DNA from: Pseudarthrobacter chlorophenolicus
Lineage (GTDB): Bacteria; Actinomycetota; Actinomycetes; Actinomycetales; Micrococcaceae
Assembly (NCBI RefSeq): GCF_000962805.1
Contig: NZ_JZTW01000026.1
Location: forward strand, 1 to 47,762
DNA: 47,762 nt
Direction: 5' to 3'
Every line of letters begins with the position of its first letter. Position 1 is the stretch's first letter. Made by a program: the position numbers and the translations under genes. This document shows positions 41,087 through 47,762 of this stretch, one piece after another. The notes under the pieces are model-generated. The model worked only from the letters and a program-made list of their open reading frames with translations, had not been told where the DNA came from and searched no databases.

Positions 41087-42028
41087 ATGCTCACCTTTCT
41101 CGCTAAGCGGACGGCGACCCTCGTGGCCGCCGTCCTGCTGTCGTCCTACGCCGTCTTCCTTATCCCGTATGTGACCCCTGGCGATCCGGTCCGGAAGATC
41201 ATCCGTTCCCGCGTCGCCGGGGACGTGGTGGATGATTCCACCGTCAAGGCCCTGGGCGAAAGCCTGGGGCTCCAGGATCCGTTGCCCGTCCAATACCTTC
41301 GGTGGCTCGGTGACTTCTTCACCGGTGACATGGGCCTGTCCCATGTCAGCCGCACGCCCGTTGCGGACCAGGTCATTCCCGCATTGGGCATCACCCTCAG
41401 CCTGGTGATCGTTGCGCTGGGCACGGCCGTGGTGGTCTCGCTGCCGCTGGGAATCACCGCAGCGCTCAGGCAGGGTGGCAGGACGGACAAGTTGATCACC
41501 ACCATCACCCAGTCCTTCATTGCCATGCCGGAGTACTGGCTGGCGCCGCTCCTGGTCCTCGTCTTTGCACTGAAGCTATCGCTGCTTCCGTCTGCAGGCT
41601 GGAGTACGCCTGCCTCGATGGTGCTGCCGGCGGCCACCTTGGCGCTGCGGCCCATCAGCTTCTTCACGTCGGCCGTGCGTGCCGGGGTGATCGACGCCCT
41701 TGAGGCCGACCACATTCCGGCCGCCAGGGCCCGTGGCCTGAGCCGGACGCAGACCATCCTCCACCACGTGGTGCCCAACGGGCTCGTCCCGCTGTCCACG
41801 CTTTTTGCCGTCTGGTTTGCCGGGCTCCTGGGCGGTTCAGTCATTGTTGAGGTCATCTTTGCCATCCCCGGCATGGGGCGGTTGCTCTACGACGCAGTCA
41901 TCAACAGCGACATCCCCCTGGCGCAGGGCGGCGTAGTGGTGGTGGTGGGACTTGCCGTGGCCATCACCACCCTCGCCGATTTCCTGCACCGGATCCTCAG
42001 CCCCAAGGTGGGAGGCACCCTTGCGTAA
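41087..42028 (+). CDS. ABC transporter permease, OppB/NikB type (iron-box operon)
   Basis: A 313-residue permease with the usual DppB plan: N-terminal helix (about 8-28), an extracytoplasmic domain with QYLRWLGDFFTGDMGLSHVSRTPV (about 66-89), then five hydrophobic segments. The EAA-type loop is DHIPAARARGLSRTQTILHHVVPNGL (about 206-231). It starts 30 bases after the binding-protein stop. Its stop overlaps the start of the next permease by eight bases. Confidence 0.9.
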   Translation: MLTFLAKRTATLVAAVLLSSYAVFLIPYVTPGDPVRKIIRSRVAGDVVDDSTVKALGESLGLQDPLPVQYLRWLGDFFTGDMGLSHVSRTPVADQVIPALGITLSLVIVALGTAVVVSLPLGITAALRQGGRTDKLITTITQSFIAMPEYWLAPLLVLVFALKLSLLPSAGWSTPASMVLPAATLALRPISFFTSAVRAGVIDALEADHIPAARARGLSRTQTILHHVVPNGLVPLSTLFAVWFAGLLGGSVIVEVIFAIPGMGRLLYDAVINSDIPLAQGGVVVVVGLAVAITTLADFLHRILSPKVGGTLA

Positions 42029-42857
42029 ATGGCCTGCGACAGACGCTGCCGCCGTCGTGATCCTCATCCTCGCGGTCGCTGCAGTGGCGGCGGCCCCCTG
42101 GCTGGCGCCCTTTCCCCCCGACGAGCAGAACCTGGCCGCACGGCTGGCCCCTCCTGGCGGCGCCCACCTCCTGGGAACTGACCACCTGGGGCGGGACACA
42201 CTGAGCAGGCTGCTCGACGGCGGGCGCTTCTCCATGCTGGTGGCGGCGCTGGCCACGGTGCTCACCGGAGTCATCGGACTGACCATCGGCGTCCTCAGCG
42301 CGCGGCGCAAAGGCTGGCTGGATGAGTTCTTTACCCGCACCAACGACGTGCTCCTCGCCCTCCCGGAAATGGTGGTGGCACTGTTCATCGTGGCTGCCAT
42401 GGGTACTGGCTTTATGTCTCTGCTGGTGGCCCTGACGGTGACCGGGTGGACGCCGTTCGCCCGGCTGGCCCGCACCCTGGCCTACGACGTGTCGGCACGG
42501 GGCTTCGTTGAAGCCGCACGCGTGGTGGGCTGCCCGCCGTCGTTCATTATCTTCCGCCATGTCCTCCCCCACCTGGCTGCTCCCATGCTGGGGCAGGCGA
42601 CGCTTCGGTTCGGGCAGCTGCTCATCAGCGTCGGTGCGCTGTCCTACCTGGGGCTTGGCGTGCAGCCGCCGCAGTCCGACTGGGGCTCCATGCTGGCAGC
42701 TGCCCAGCCGTATGCGGAACGTGCCCCTTGGGGAATCCTGGCACCCGGCCTCGCCATCTTCGTCATCGCCCTGTGCGTTACCCTCATTGGGCAGCGAGCC
42801 GCCCGCCGGGCAGCAGACCCCATCGACGCAATCGTGACGGAGGGCCAGCATGCCTGA
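42021..42857 (+). CDS. ABC transporter permease, OppC/NikC type (iron-box operon)
   Basis: A 278-residue DppC-class permease. LLGTDHLGRDTLSRLLDG (about 50-67) is the class signature; the EAA loop is ARVVGCPPSFIIFRHVLPH (about 166-184), and ALSYLGLGVQPPQSDWGSML is the late motif. Start TTG 42021, supported by GGGAGG five bases upstream and by the TTGCGTAA overlap with the upstream stop; the open frame to 41952 lies inside the previous gene. Its end overlaps the ATPase start (ATGCCTGA). Confidence 0.9.
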   Translation: MRKWPATDAAAVVILILAVAAVAAAPWLAPFPPDEQNLAARLAPPGGAHLLGTDHLGRDTLSRLLDGGRFSMLVAALATVLTGVIGLTIGVLSARRKGWLDEFFTRTNDVLLALPEMVVALFIVAAMGTGFMSLLVALTVTGWTPFARLARTLAYDVSARGFVEAARVVGCPPSFIIFRHVLPHLAAPMLGQATLRFGQLLISVGALSYLGLGVQPPQSDWGSMLAAAQPYAERAPWGILAPGLAIFVIALCVTLIGQRAARRAADPIDAIVTEGQHA

Positions 42858-44427
42858 GCTTGTCATCGAGGACCTGTCAGTTGGAGGTCCCGGACGCACA
42901 GTGCTGTCCGGTGTCAGCCTGACCGTCAGGCCAGGTGAATTCGTGGCGCTGGTGGGCGGATCGGGTTCCGGCAAGACCATGACAGCCCGATCAGTACTTC
43001 AGCTGCTGCCGCCAGCCCTGAGCGTGCAGCACGGCACCGTACGGCTCGGCACGCTGGAGATCACGACGGCGTCCGAGACGGAGCTGAACAGCGTCCGTGG
43101 GGGTCGGTTGGGAATGCTCTTCCAACAGCCCAAGAAAATGTTCAACCCGAACAGGACCATCCGCAAGCATCTCCTGGAGCCCCTGAAACTTCATGGCGGA
43201 CTTCGCGGCAGGGTGGCCGAGGCGAAAGTCCTGGAGCTCCTGGCGGAGGTCGGCTTCGAAAACCCGGACTGGGGCGCCCGCGCCTACCCCCACCAGCTCT
43301 CGGGTGGCATGGCCCAGCGGGCCATGACCGCCATGGCCCTTGCCGGCCAGCCGGAGATCCTCCTGGCAGATGAGCCGACGTCGGCCCTGGACAAAGTCCT
43401 GGAGCAGCAGATCCTGGAACTGCTCGACCGGGAGAGGACGCAGCGCGGACTGGGAATCCTCTACATCACCCATAACCTCGCCTCGGTGGCGGCTTTCGCA
43501 GATAGGGTCCTGGTGATGCAGGACGGGAAGATCGTGGAGTCAGGAACTACGGAGTCCGTCCTGCGAAACCCCCGGACCGGCTATACCCGCGAACTCCTGG
43601 AGGCATCCAACTTGGCACCGTCCGGCACGTTGGACACCGCCGCCGGCCAGAGCGACGTGCTGACCCTGGCCAATGTCTGTAAGCAATTCGGGACAGGGCG
43701 GCGCCGCGGCCGTCCGGCCCTGGACGATGTCTCGCTCACCCTGAAGCGCGGCGAGATCCTTGGCGTGCTGGGCCAGTCGGGCTCCGGGAAAAGCACGCTT
43801 GCCCGGGCCATCGTGGGGCTCGAAACCATCAGCAGCGGAACCATGGCCCGAAAGCTATCGCCTGGCGCCGGCGAAGCACCTACAGCCGTTCAAATGGTGT
43901 TCCAGGAACCGCATGACTCCTTTGATCCGAGGATGACCCTCCGGGCGAGTCTTGAGGCGCCTCTGCGGCGCTGGCTGGATCCCTCGGAGCGCAGCCGCCG
44001 GCTTAGGGAGGCAATGGAGGACGTCGAGCTTGATCCGGCCTTGCTGGACCGGCGCCCCGCCGACTGTTCAGGCGGACAGCTGCAACGCGTCACAATCGCG
44101 AGGGCCCTGCTGATGGAACCCGAGGTGCTCATCTGCGACGAAGCGACGTCGGCGCTGGACGCGTTGACGCAGCGGACCATCCTGGACCTGCTGCAGCGGC
44201 TCAACCGCAAACGGGGGCTGTCCCTGATGGTCATTACCCATGACATGGATGTGGTGCGGCATATGTGCCAGCGCGTGGCGGTCCTCTTCCAGGGGCGTCT
44301 CGTTGAACTCACGGACACCCACCGGTTCTTCGCGGACCCCCGGCATCCGCACAGCCAGGACCTCGTATCAGCCGCCATCCCCTGCCGCGGACTGCACCTG
44401 AAGCGGATGAGGGCAGCTTCAGCCTGA
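42850..44427 (+). CDS. Fused double ATPase of the iron-box transporter
   Basis: A 525-residue two-domain ATPase. Domain 1: Walker A GGSGSGKT (36-43), signature LSGGMAQRA, ADEPTSALDKV, His switch ITHN. Domain 2: Walker A GQSGSGKST (about 308-316), signature CSGGQLQRVTIARAL, Walker B CDEATSALDA (proline of DEPT replaced by alanine), switch ITHD. The fusion mirrors the ATPase at 8396-10159, but the two differ in linker and signature. GGAGGG precedes ATG 42850, which overlaps the upstream permease stop. Last gene of the operon. Confidence 0.9.
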   Translation: MPELVIEDLSVGGPGRTVLSGVSLTVRPGEFVALVGGSGSGKTMTARSVLQLLPPALSVQHGTVRLGTLEITTASETELNSVRGGRLGMLFQQPKKMFNPNRTIRKHLLEPLKLHGGLRGRVAEAKVLELLAEVGFENPDWGARAYPHQLSGGMAQRAMTAMALAGQPEILLADEPTSALDKVLEQQILELLDRERTQRGLGILYITHNLASVAAFADRVLVMQDGKIVESGTTESVLRNPRTGYTRELLEASNLAPSGTLDTAAGQSDVLTLANVCKQFGTGRRRGRPALDDVSLTLKRGEILGVLGQSGSGKSTLARAIVGLETISSGTMARKLSPGAGEAPTAVQMVFQEPHDSFDPRMTLRASLEAPLRRWLDPSERSRRLREAMEDVELDPALLDRRPADCSGGQLQRVTIARALLMEPEVLICDEATSALDALTQRTILDLLQRLNRKRGLSLMVITHDMDVVRHMCQRVAVLFQGRLVELTDTHRFFADPRHPHSQDLVSAAIPCRGLHLKRMRAASA

Positions 44428-44467
44428 CCCGCGCGGCAGGGGCAGCGTCCGGGCCAGCCCCATCCGC

Positions 44468-45220
44468 TCAGAGGCTGCCGGTCACCGTGGCGTACGTTAC
44501 CGCTTTGTCCTTGACCCGGCGGAGGTAGGCATCGGACTGGTTGTACGAGTAGATGGCCTGCGTCCACCCCTGGGCGGTTCGAAGGTCACGGCCGTGGAGG
44601 CAGAGGTAGGTGGCAGCACTGAGGGCGGCATCGTCGATATTGAAGGGGTCCGCCGTTCCATCACCGTTGCCGTCGCGGCCCACCAGCCGCCAGGTAGAAG
44701 GGATAAACTGCATGGGGCCGACGGCCCGGTCCCACTGCGCATCTCCGTCCAGCGCGCCGCCGTCGGTGTCCGGAATGGCGGCGAATCCTTGACCGTTGAG
44801 GCTGGGCCCCACAATGGCTCCACCCGCCTGCCCTGCTGCGTCCAGGCTGCCGCCGCCGTGGGTCCCGTTCCCCGATTCCACAAAACCAATGGCCGCCAGC
44901 GTGTTCCAGCCGATCCCGCAGGCCGGGGACGACGCATTGGCTGAGGAGGATGCGGCAACGTAGGCGCGCAGGGCCCTGGAGGGGATGCCGGTCTGCGCGG
45001 CTGCATCCGTGAGCCACCGGGCATCCGGGCTGGCCGTGACGTTCACAGCGGTTGACATGCCGGTACGCCCTGCATCGAGTTTCACGCCCGCCAACGGAGG
45101 TGGCGGGAGGAGCTTGCCGCTGCCCTCCGCACCGGACTGCCCGGCAATCCAGAACGAGAATGCGGTGCCCACGCAGATCAGGAACAGGCAGAGGACCACA
45201 TAACGTCGAATACGGAGCAC
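44468..45220 (-). CDS. Secreted lytic murein transglycosylase
   Basis: A 250-residue exported protein. The N-terminus (MLRIRRYVVLCLFLICVGTAFSFWI) is one membrane anchor or signal segment. The domain is a lytic transglycosylase-like fold: AAIGFVESGNGTHGG (catalytic Glu at about residue 117), then AVGPMQFIPSTWRLVGRDGNGDGTADPFNIDDAALSAATYLC, a pattern shared by actinobacterial MltB/SLT-type proteins with a calcium-like DGNGDG loop. It would cleave peptidoglycan glycan strands. The start is GTG 45220 with no clear Shine-Dalgarno; other starts are possible. Convergent with the transporter operon, 40 bp apart. Confidence 0.85.
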   Translation of the reverse strand: MLRIRRYVVLCLFLICVGTAFSFWIAGQSGAEGSGKLLPPPPLAGVKLDAGRTGMSTAVNVTASPDARWLTDAAAQTGIPSRALRAYVAASSSANASSPACGIGWNTLAAIGFVESGNGTHGGGSLDAAGQAGGAIVGPSLNGQGFAAIPDTDGGALDGDAQWDRAVGPMQFIPSTWRLVGRDGNGDGTADPFNIDDAALSAATYLCLHGRDLRTAQGWTQAIYSYNQSDAYLRRVKDKAVTYATVTGSL

Positions 45221-45364
45221 TGACCAATCAAACCACTCACCGCCCCGATCAGTTCACCTCTGCATGGCGGTGGCGTCACCGTGGCCTGAGGGCGTCGGGT
45301 GGGGTATCTTGTACCTACTCGTGGTTGAGCAGCCAGCCCGCACAGTGCGCGCAAGGGAGCCCCC

Positions 45365-45442
45365 GTGAGTTCTACGCCAACCACCAAAGGTTCAGCGGTC
45401 CACCACGCTCCCCTCCGCAGGTTTGCCCCGGAATCGGGCTAA
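45365..45442 (+). CDS. Possible 25-residue small protein or gene 5' remnant
   Basis: GTG 45365 with AGGGAG upstream opens a 25-residue frame (MSSTPTTKGSAVHHAPLRRF, then APESG) ending at TAA 45440-45442. The start context looks real and the peptide looks like the N-terminus of a larger protein, so this may be a leader peptide or the remnant of a truncated gene. Too short to confirm. Confidence 0.25.
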   Translation: MSSTPTTKGSAVHHAPLRRFAPESG

Positions 45443-45507
45443 GGACCACCTGTTGCACCGAGGATGCGGTAACAGGTGAGGGTGGCCCAAGGCAGTAGCG
45501 GCCCCCG

Positions 45508-45544
45508 CCGTGGGCCGGTACCAGAATTGGGGGCCGGCCCACGG
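45508..45544. repeat. 11-bp inverted repeat with 15-nt loop
   Basis: CCGTGGGCCGG (45508-45518) and CCGGCCCACGG (45534-45544) pair perfectly. It is about 90 bases from the minus-strand stop of the TetR gene at 45633, so it may be its terminator or a structured RNA element. Confidence 0.5.
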
Positions 45545-45632
45545 TCCACCCGCAAGAAGGCTATGGACGGTGCGCTCCGGCCTTCCGGCCGTTCCGCAAC
45601 GCAATAGGTTTCGCTTGTTGCGCCGGGCGCAG

Positions 45633-46208
45633 CTAGGGCCGGCCAGGTTCCGGCGGTTCCAGCCGATCGACGATGGCGGAGACAACCGTTCTGACGAGTT
45701 GCGGGTCGGCGGCGCGGGCTTCCCAGGCCTGGTGCATGGGCCAACCCTCGATCAGTGCATCAAGGGCCAGTGTGGTGGATTCCTGGAAGTGGAGGGAAAG
45801 GCTCTCCCGGCTTGTGGCAAGCCAATCCCGGCACAGATTCCACACCTTGGCGTTGTGATTGCCGAACGCGTACATCTCGAAAAGGCCTGTGATGTCCCGG
45901 GGCGCGGCGTAGTTGCCTCCGCAAATGAGGTCCACCACTGCATCAATGGCACCTTCGCGGGTACTGACGGCCTGCACCTTGTCGCGGTAAAGGGCGGCCA
46001 TTCTTCCCGAAAGCAGCTCGAAGGCTTCCTCGATGATCCGGGTCAGCCCGTCGAAGTAGTAAGTCAGCGACCCCAGCGGCACCCCGGCGCGTTCGGCGAT
46101 GAGGCGGTGCGTCGTCTGATGGGTGCCATGTTCAAGGATGACGTCAAGGGCAGCAACAACTATCGCTTCCCTGCGGCCTGATTCGCTGCGCGACGCGGGC
46201 TTTCCCAC
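45633..46208 (-). CDS. TetR family regulator of the adjacent MFS gene
   Basis: A 191-residue TetR protein. Helix-turn-helix: AIVVAALDVILEHGTHQTTHRLIAERAGVPLGSLTYYFDG (about residues 15-54), with LTYYF at the usual FYYHF position. Start GTG 46208 with GGGAGG seven bases upstream. Divergent from the MFS transporter; the 20-bp perfect palindrome between the two (46263-46282) is a likely operator for both, a standard autoregulated exporter arrangement. Confidence 0.88.
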   Translation of the reverse strand: MGKPASRSESGRREAIVVAALDVILEHGTHQTTHRLIAERAGVPLGSLTYYFDGLTRIIEEAFELLSGRMAALYRDKVQAVSTREGAIDAVVDLICGGNYAAPRDITGLFEMYAFGNHNAKVWNLCRDWLATSRESLSLHFQESTTLALDALIEGWPMHQAWEARAADPQLVRTVVSAIVDRLEPPEPGRP

Positions 46209-46262
46209 GGGATGCCTCCCTGATAGGCAATGGTCAACAACCGTGTAGCCTAGTTGAAGTAG

Positions 46263-46282
46263 TCATGTACATATGTACATGA
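46263..46282. promoter_or_regulatory. 20-bp perfect palindromic operator between TetR and MFS genes
   Basis: TCATGTACATATGTACATGA is a perfect palindrome of 20 bases, containing two TGTACA hexamers separated by TA. It lies 55 bp from the TetR start (46208) and 31 bp ahead of the MFS start (46314). Confidence 0.8.
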
Positions 46283-46313
46283 ATGAGGCTGGAAGCATTT
46301 TGGAGACAATCCC

Positions 46314-47549
46314 GTGACGATTCCCGTGAATAGACGACGGTTCGCCCTTGGACTTCTGTTCTTCCTCCCCGGCCTCACGATTGCGTCCTGGGTCACGCGG
46401 ACCCCTGCCATCCGCGACTTGGTCGATGCCACCACGGCCCAGATGGGCCTGGTCCTGTTTGGCCTCTCCGTCGGTTCGATGATCGGCATCCTGGCCTCCG
46501 GGACCCTCGTGGCCCGTTTCAGTACCCGGCCTGTCATCTTCGCGGGCATCGGCGGGGTTATTGCCAGCATGCCGACCATTGGGGTGGGAGCGGCCCTGGG
46601 CAGCGCTGTATTGGTGGCGGCAGGGCTGTTCCTGTTCGGCGTTGGCATGGGCTCAAGCGAAGTGGCCATGAACATCGAAGGTGCCGAGGTTGAGCAACTT
46701 CTGGGACGATCGTTCCTCCCCCTCCTGCACGGGTTCTTCAGCCTGGGCACGGTAGTGGGGGCGCTGGCGGGCATCGCCTTCACCGCGACGGACTTCCCCG
46801 TCCTGTGGCACTTGATCATTATCGGAGCGGTATCCATCCTCGCCTGGGCGTTGGCGATGCCGCACGTCGCCAGGGGAACAGGCATCCGCCAACCCACAGC
46901 CAGTGCAGGGACCCGCCGGAGATGGGCCGGGCTCGACAGGTCACTGCTGCCTATCGGAATCGTTATCCTCGCCATGGCACTGGCCGAAGGAACGGCGAAC
47001 GACTGGCTGCCCCTCGTGATGGTTGACGGTCACGGCCTTGATCCGGCGTTTGGCTCGGCCGTTTTTGCCGCCTTCGCCGCGGCCATGACCGCCGGCCGGT
47101 TCCTGGGCGGAAGCTTCGTCAACCGATTCGGCCAGGCCAAGGTCCTCACAGCCAGCGCACTCTTCGGAGCTGCCGGACTGGGGCTGGTTGCCTTCAGTGA
47201 CAGCCAGATTGTGGCGGCGGCCGCCGTGCTGCTGTGGGGGTTCGGCGCATCAATGGGCTTCCCGTTGGCAATCTCCGCGGCGGGCGGCGACCACCCGGAT
47301 GCCAGCGCCAGGGTGGCATTCGTGGCAACAATGGGATACGTCGCATTCCTCGTTGGACCGCCAGTCCTTGGACTCGTGGGCGAGGAGCACGGCCTGCGGA
47401 ACGCGCTGATTATCCCCCTCGTGTTTGTCGTCGCCGCCGCACTGGTTGCTCCCCGCGTGGGGCGCGCAACGGATGCAGGCCGGCCGCACGGCCGGAGCGC
47501 GCGCGATGAGGAGCCCCAACCGGCAGGGCAGTCGAACCACAGCCTGTAG
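46314..47549 (+). CDS. MFS transporter
   Basis: A 411-residue major facilitator protein with about 12 hydrophobic segments and a central cytoplasmic loop (RGTGIRQPTASAGTRRR, about residues 187-203). Sequence resembles the fucose-permease/YbjJ-type subgroup: FFLPGLTIASWVTRTPAIRDL at the start and GMGSSEVAMNIEGAEVE near residues 113-129. Substrate not predictable. Start GTG 46314 with GGAGA upstream. Divergent from the TetR gene; probably repressed through the palindrome. Confidence 0.88.
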   Translation: MTIPVNRRRFALGLLFFLPGLTIASWVTRTPAIRDLVDATTAQMGLVLFGLSVGSMIGILASGTLVARFSTRPVIFAGIGGVIASMPTIGVGAALGSAVLVAAGLFLFGVGMGSSEVAMNIEGAEVEQLLGRSFLPLLHGFFSLGTVVGALAGIAFTATDFPVLWHLIIIGAVSILAWALAMPHVARGTGIRQPTASAGTRRRWAGLDRSLLPIGIVILAMALAEGTANDWLPLVMVDGHGLDPAFGSAVFAAFAAAMTAGRFLGGSFVNRFGQAKVLTASALFGAAGLGLVAFSDSQIVAAAAVLLWGFGASMGFPLAISAAGGDHPDASARVAFVATMGYVAFLVGPPVLGLVGEEHGLRNALIIPLVFVVAAALVAPRVGRATDAGRPHGRSARDEEPQPAGQSNHSL

Positions 47550-47670
47550 CGATTGCCTGGCCAGGATGCCTGGAAGAGAACGCACGACGGCGGCGGAAGG
47601 GTCCGCGTCCGCGCGCCCAGGTTTTCGGAGGCGTGGGTCATGACGTTCCGGAACCTCCCGACCGGCGGGA

Positions 47671-47762
47671 TCATTCCCGGCGACAGCCGCAGGATTGCCG
47701 GACCTGAAGGTCGGCGGGGAAGATGAGGTGCTCGGGGGTGTTGCCCCGGCCCGTGCCGATGA
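47671..47762 (-). CDS. LacI-type transcriptional regulator, C-terminal end (partial)
   Basis: The right edge cuts a minus-strand frame that ends at TGA 47671-47673 and reads IGTGRGNTPEHLIFPADLQ then VRQSCGCRRE. The ending (L-I-x-P-x-x-L-x-V-R-x-S-C-G-C) is the typical C-terminus of LacI/GalR-family regulators. Only about 30 residues lie in the window, so the DNA-binding domain is not seen. Confidence 0.7.
   Translation of the reverse strand, partial: IGTGRGNTPEHLIFPADLQVRQSCGCRRE

Larger units (their letters stand above)
45221..45632. other. Repeat-rich intergenic region
   Basis: A 412-bp gap between the start of the transglycosylase gene (minus, 45220) and the end of the TetR gene (minus, stop 45633). 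It holds a possible 25-codon open frame on the plus strand (45365-45442), an ACCTGTT...AACAGGT inverted repeat, a strong 11-bp inverted repeat (45508-45544) and a short CGGCC/GGCCG stem near 45581. No known family is recognised. Confidence 0.5.

Noticed and set aside
47030..47674. 214-codon minus-strand open frame over the MFS gene end
   Set aside because: Antisense to the MFS transporter, whose membrane-segment pattern and operator context are convincing.
1..47762. CRISPR array, prophage, insertion sequence, tRNA or rRNA
   Set aside because: No regularly spaced repeats, integrase, transposase, terminal inverted repeats or RNA gene signatures were found on either strand.

Overview
The window reads as a chromosomal segment of a high-GC actinobacterium. 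Codons favour G or C in the third position, GTG and TTG starts are common, and there is a DUF4193 zinc-binding protein, a DUF1206 membrane protein and an IdeR/DtxR-type iron box. Gene content fits Arthrobacter/Pseudarthrobacter (Micrococcaceae); this is inference from family content, not a database match. I see no rRNA, tRNA, CRISPR array, phage module, insertion sequence or transposase.

Layout. 1-2.5 kb: the 5' part of an HrpB-type helicase and two small overlapping membrane-protein genes, all on the minus strand. 2.6-11.4 kb: a flavin reductase on the minus strand, then a tightly overlapped plus-strand operon of a GlcD-like FAD oxidase, a peptide-type ABC transporter (binding protein, two permeases, fused double ATPase) and a PLP aminotransferase. 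11.4-15.1 kb, minus strand: a 5'-3' exonuclease, a GTP cyclohydrolase II fused to an HsaA-like flavin monooxygenase, and a RibD_C-type reductase. 15.2-20.8 kb: a glycogen-debranching-type glycosidase converging on a MoxR ATPase/VWA pair. 20.9-23.5 kb: zinc alcohol dehydrogenase, SDR and a divergent TetR regulator with a palindromic operator. 23.6-32.2 kb: DUF1206, DedA, cation/proton antiporter, BBE-like oxidase, flotillin with a short NfeD-like partner, and an acyltransferase-3/SGNH protein. 32.6-37.3 kb: a polar amino-acid ABC transporter, a universal stress protein remnant and a flavin amine oxidase. 37.3-39.4 kb: DUF4193, an HAD hydrolase and a D-2-hydroxyacid dehydrogenase. 39.4-44.4 kb: a second peptide/nickel-type ABC transporter directly behind an IdeR/DtxR iron box. 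44.5-47.8 kb: a lytic transglycosylase, a repeat-rich spacer, a TetR/MFS pair with a 20-bp perfect palindrome, and the C-terminal end of a LacI-type regulator.

How the genes work together. Much of the window is import plus oxidation of small nitrogenous or hydroxy acids: three binding-protein transporters sit next to FAD oxidases, an aminotransferase, an amine oxidase and a hydroxyacid dehydrogenase. Two features stand out. The first is the GTP cyclohydrolase II/monooxygenase fusion, preceded by a 17+17 bp inverted-repeat operator and lying beside a RibD_C reductase; it suggests that an early riboflavin-pathway intermediate, or flavin supply itself, is tied to an oxygenase reaction. The second is the iron box in front of the second peptide-type transporter, which suggests import of an iron chelate or metallophore rather than ordinary peptides.
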